This document shows, piece by piece, positions 6,284-6,876 of a stretch of DNA of 6,876 bases; positions within the stretch are counted from its first letter, which is position 1; the number at the start of each line of letters is the position of its first letter. The translations under genes and the position numbers were made by a program. The notes below the pieces were generated by a model. That model did no database searches. It worked only from the letters and a program-made list of their open reading frames with translations, and had not been told where the DNA came from. This DNA is from Phycisphaerae bacterium SM23_33 (GTDB taxonomy: Bacteria; Planctomycetota; Phycisphaerae; SM23-33): positions 1 to 6,876 of the forward strand of contig LJUF01000186.1 of the NCBI GenBank assembly GCA_001303665.1. The letters are read 5' to 3'.

Positions 6284-6319
6284 CGGGTACCCGGACCCGG
6301 GCCCGTCCCTGAGCCGGGC
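6284..6319 (-). other. two small hairpins in the DUF4190 gene leader
   Basis: In the minus-strand transcript, GCCCG...CGGGC (6319-6301, 9-nt loop) and CGGGT...ACCCG (6299-6284, 6-nt loop) form two adjacent 5-bp stems. They end 6 nt before the ribosome binding site. They could affect translation, or they may simply reflect the GC-rich sequence. Confidence 0.3.
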
Positions 6320-6348
6320 ACATGCCCTATACTGCACGCCGCGGGCAA

Positions 6349-6375
6349 CCTATACCACGCAAACCGCTCAGTCAA
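6349..6375 (-). promoter_or_regulatory. candidate promoter for the DUF4190 gene
   Basis: On the minus strand TTGACT (6375-6370) and TATAGG (6354-6349) are separated by 15 bp, shorter than the usual 16-18. They lie in the AT-richer part of the divergent intergenic region and would give a leader of about 80 nt. A second TATAGG at 6331-6326 has no partner box at suitable spacing. No clear promoter for rph was found on the plus strand. Confidence 0.35.
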
Positions 6376-6513
6376 AGCTTTTTGCAGGCATTTTCAAGCG
6401 ATGTCGCTGCCCAGTGCCGCCAAGCGGGGCCGACGGTGGTTTGGGCCGCGGCAGGCGGCTGGAAAAGCCGGCGGGGAAACGGTAGACTCAGAGGCCCATG
6501 GAGATGGGTGCGG

Positions 6514-6876
6514 ATGGCCGCTGCCAGGAGACATGACGGCCGGCGGGCCAACGAGTTGCGGCCGGTGAAGATGAGCGTCGGCTACGTGCCTACCGCCGAC
6601 GGCTCCTGCCTGATTCAGGTGGGCCAGACCCAGGTCATCTGCACCGCCAGCCTCACCGCGGGCGTGCCGGACTGGCTGGAGGGCAGCGGGCAGGGATGGG
6701 TGACGGCGGAGTACGGGATGCTGCCGGCCAGCACCGCCCAGCGCCGGCGGCGCCCCATCGGCCGGCTGGACGGCCGGTCGGCCGAGATCCAGCGCTTCAT
6801 CGGGCGGGTGCTGCGAAGCGTGGTGGCCATGGAGAAGCTGGGACCGAATACAATATACCTGGACTGTGACGTTCTG
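6514..6876 (+). CDS. rph: ribonuclease PH, N-terminal half (3' end outside window)
   Basis: The frame from the ATG at 6514 is open to the right edge and gives 121 residues, about half of a typical 240-260 residue RNase PH. The enzyme uses phosphate to remove 3' nucleotides from tRNA precursors and other RNAs. Family motifs are clear: RHDGRRANELRPVK near 6-19, VICTASLTAGVP near 41-52, GQGWVTAEYGMLP at 59-71, GRSAEIQRFIGR at 87-98 and LDCDVL at 116-121. The arginine of the GRSAEIQR segment corresponds to the phosphate-binding region of the family. The start is supported by GGAG at 6500-6503, 10 nt upstream. A GTG at 6508 would be only 4 nt from that site and is less likely. The gene is divergent from the DUF4190 gene and shares a roughly 250-bp upstream region with it. 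Confidence 0.96.
   Translation, partial: MAAARRHDGRRANELRPVKMSVGYVPTADGSCLIQVGQTQVICTASLTAGVPDWLEGSGQGWVTAEYGMLPASTAQRRRRPIGRLDGRSAEIQRFIGRVLRSVVAMEKLGPNTIYLDCDVL

Overview
The window is GC-rich DNA with dense bacterial coding on both strands. It is most consistent with a member of the Planctomycetota or a related, poorly cultured lineage. This rests on the set of small membrane proteins with GYF_2 (DUF4339), DUF4190, DUF2752 and DUF975-type domains, the lone secretin-like lipoprotein and the base composition. It is an inference from gene content, not a phylogenetic placement. No rRNA, tRNA, CRISPR array, transposase or integrase was seen.

Left part (1-2578, + strand): the 3' half of mutS enters at the left edge and ends at 1364. 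It is followed by a gene for a six-bladed TolB/PD40-type beta-propeller protein (1425-2414). After that gene, a second copy of the last 78 bp of mutS appears (2501-2578), in the same orientation and ending at the same stop codon. The two copies differ at 8 positions, 6 of them synonymous. The propeller gene therefore sits between two divergent copies of the mutS 3' end. This pattern suggests DNA that entered mutS and carried its own replacement 3' end. It is the most unusual feature of the window.

Middle part (2620-5699, - strand): a lipoprotein with a secretin-like domain (2620-3606) converges on the mutS remnant. Upstream of it is a tight three-gene run, read right to left: GYF_2-DUF4190 protein, DUF2752 protein, GYF_2-DUF975-type protein. 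The gaps between these genes are 2 and 10 bp, so they probably form one operon of inner-membrane proteins. A fourth small membrane protein, a stand-alone DUF4190 protein (5946-6263), lies 246 bp further upstream on the same strand and is clearly paralogous to the DUF4190 half of the first operon gene.

Right part (6264-6876): a divergent intergenic region of about 250 bp separates the DUF4190 gene from rph (RNase PH, + strand), which runs off the right edge. The window thus holds two conserved housekeeping genes (mutS, rph) flanking a block of lineage-specific envelope genes of unknown function.
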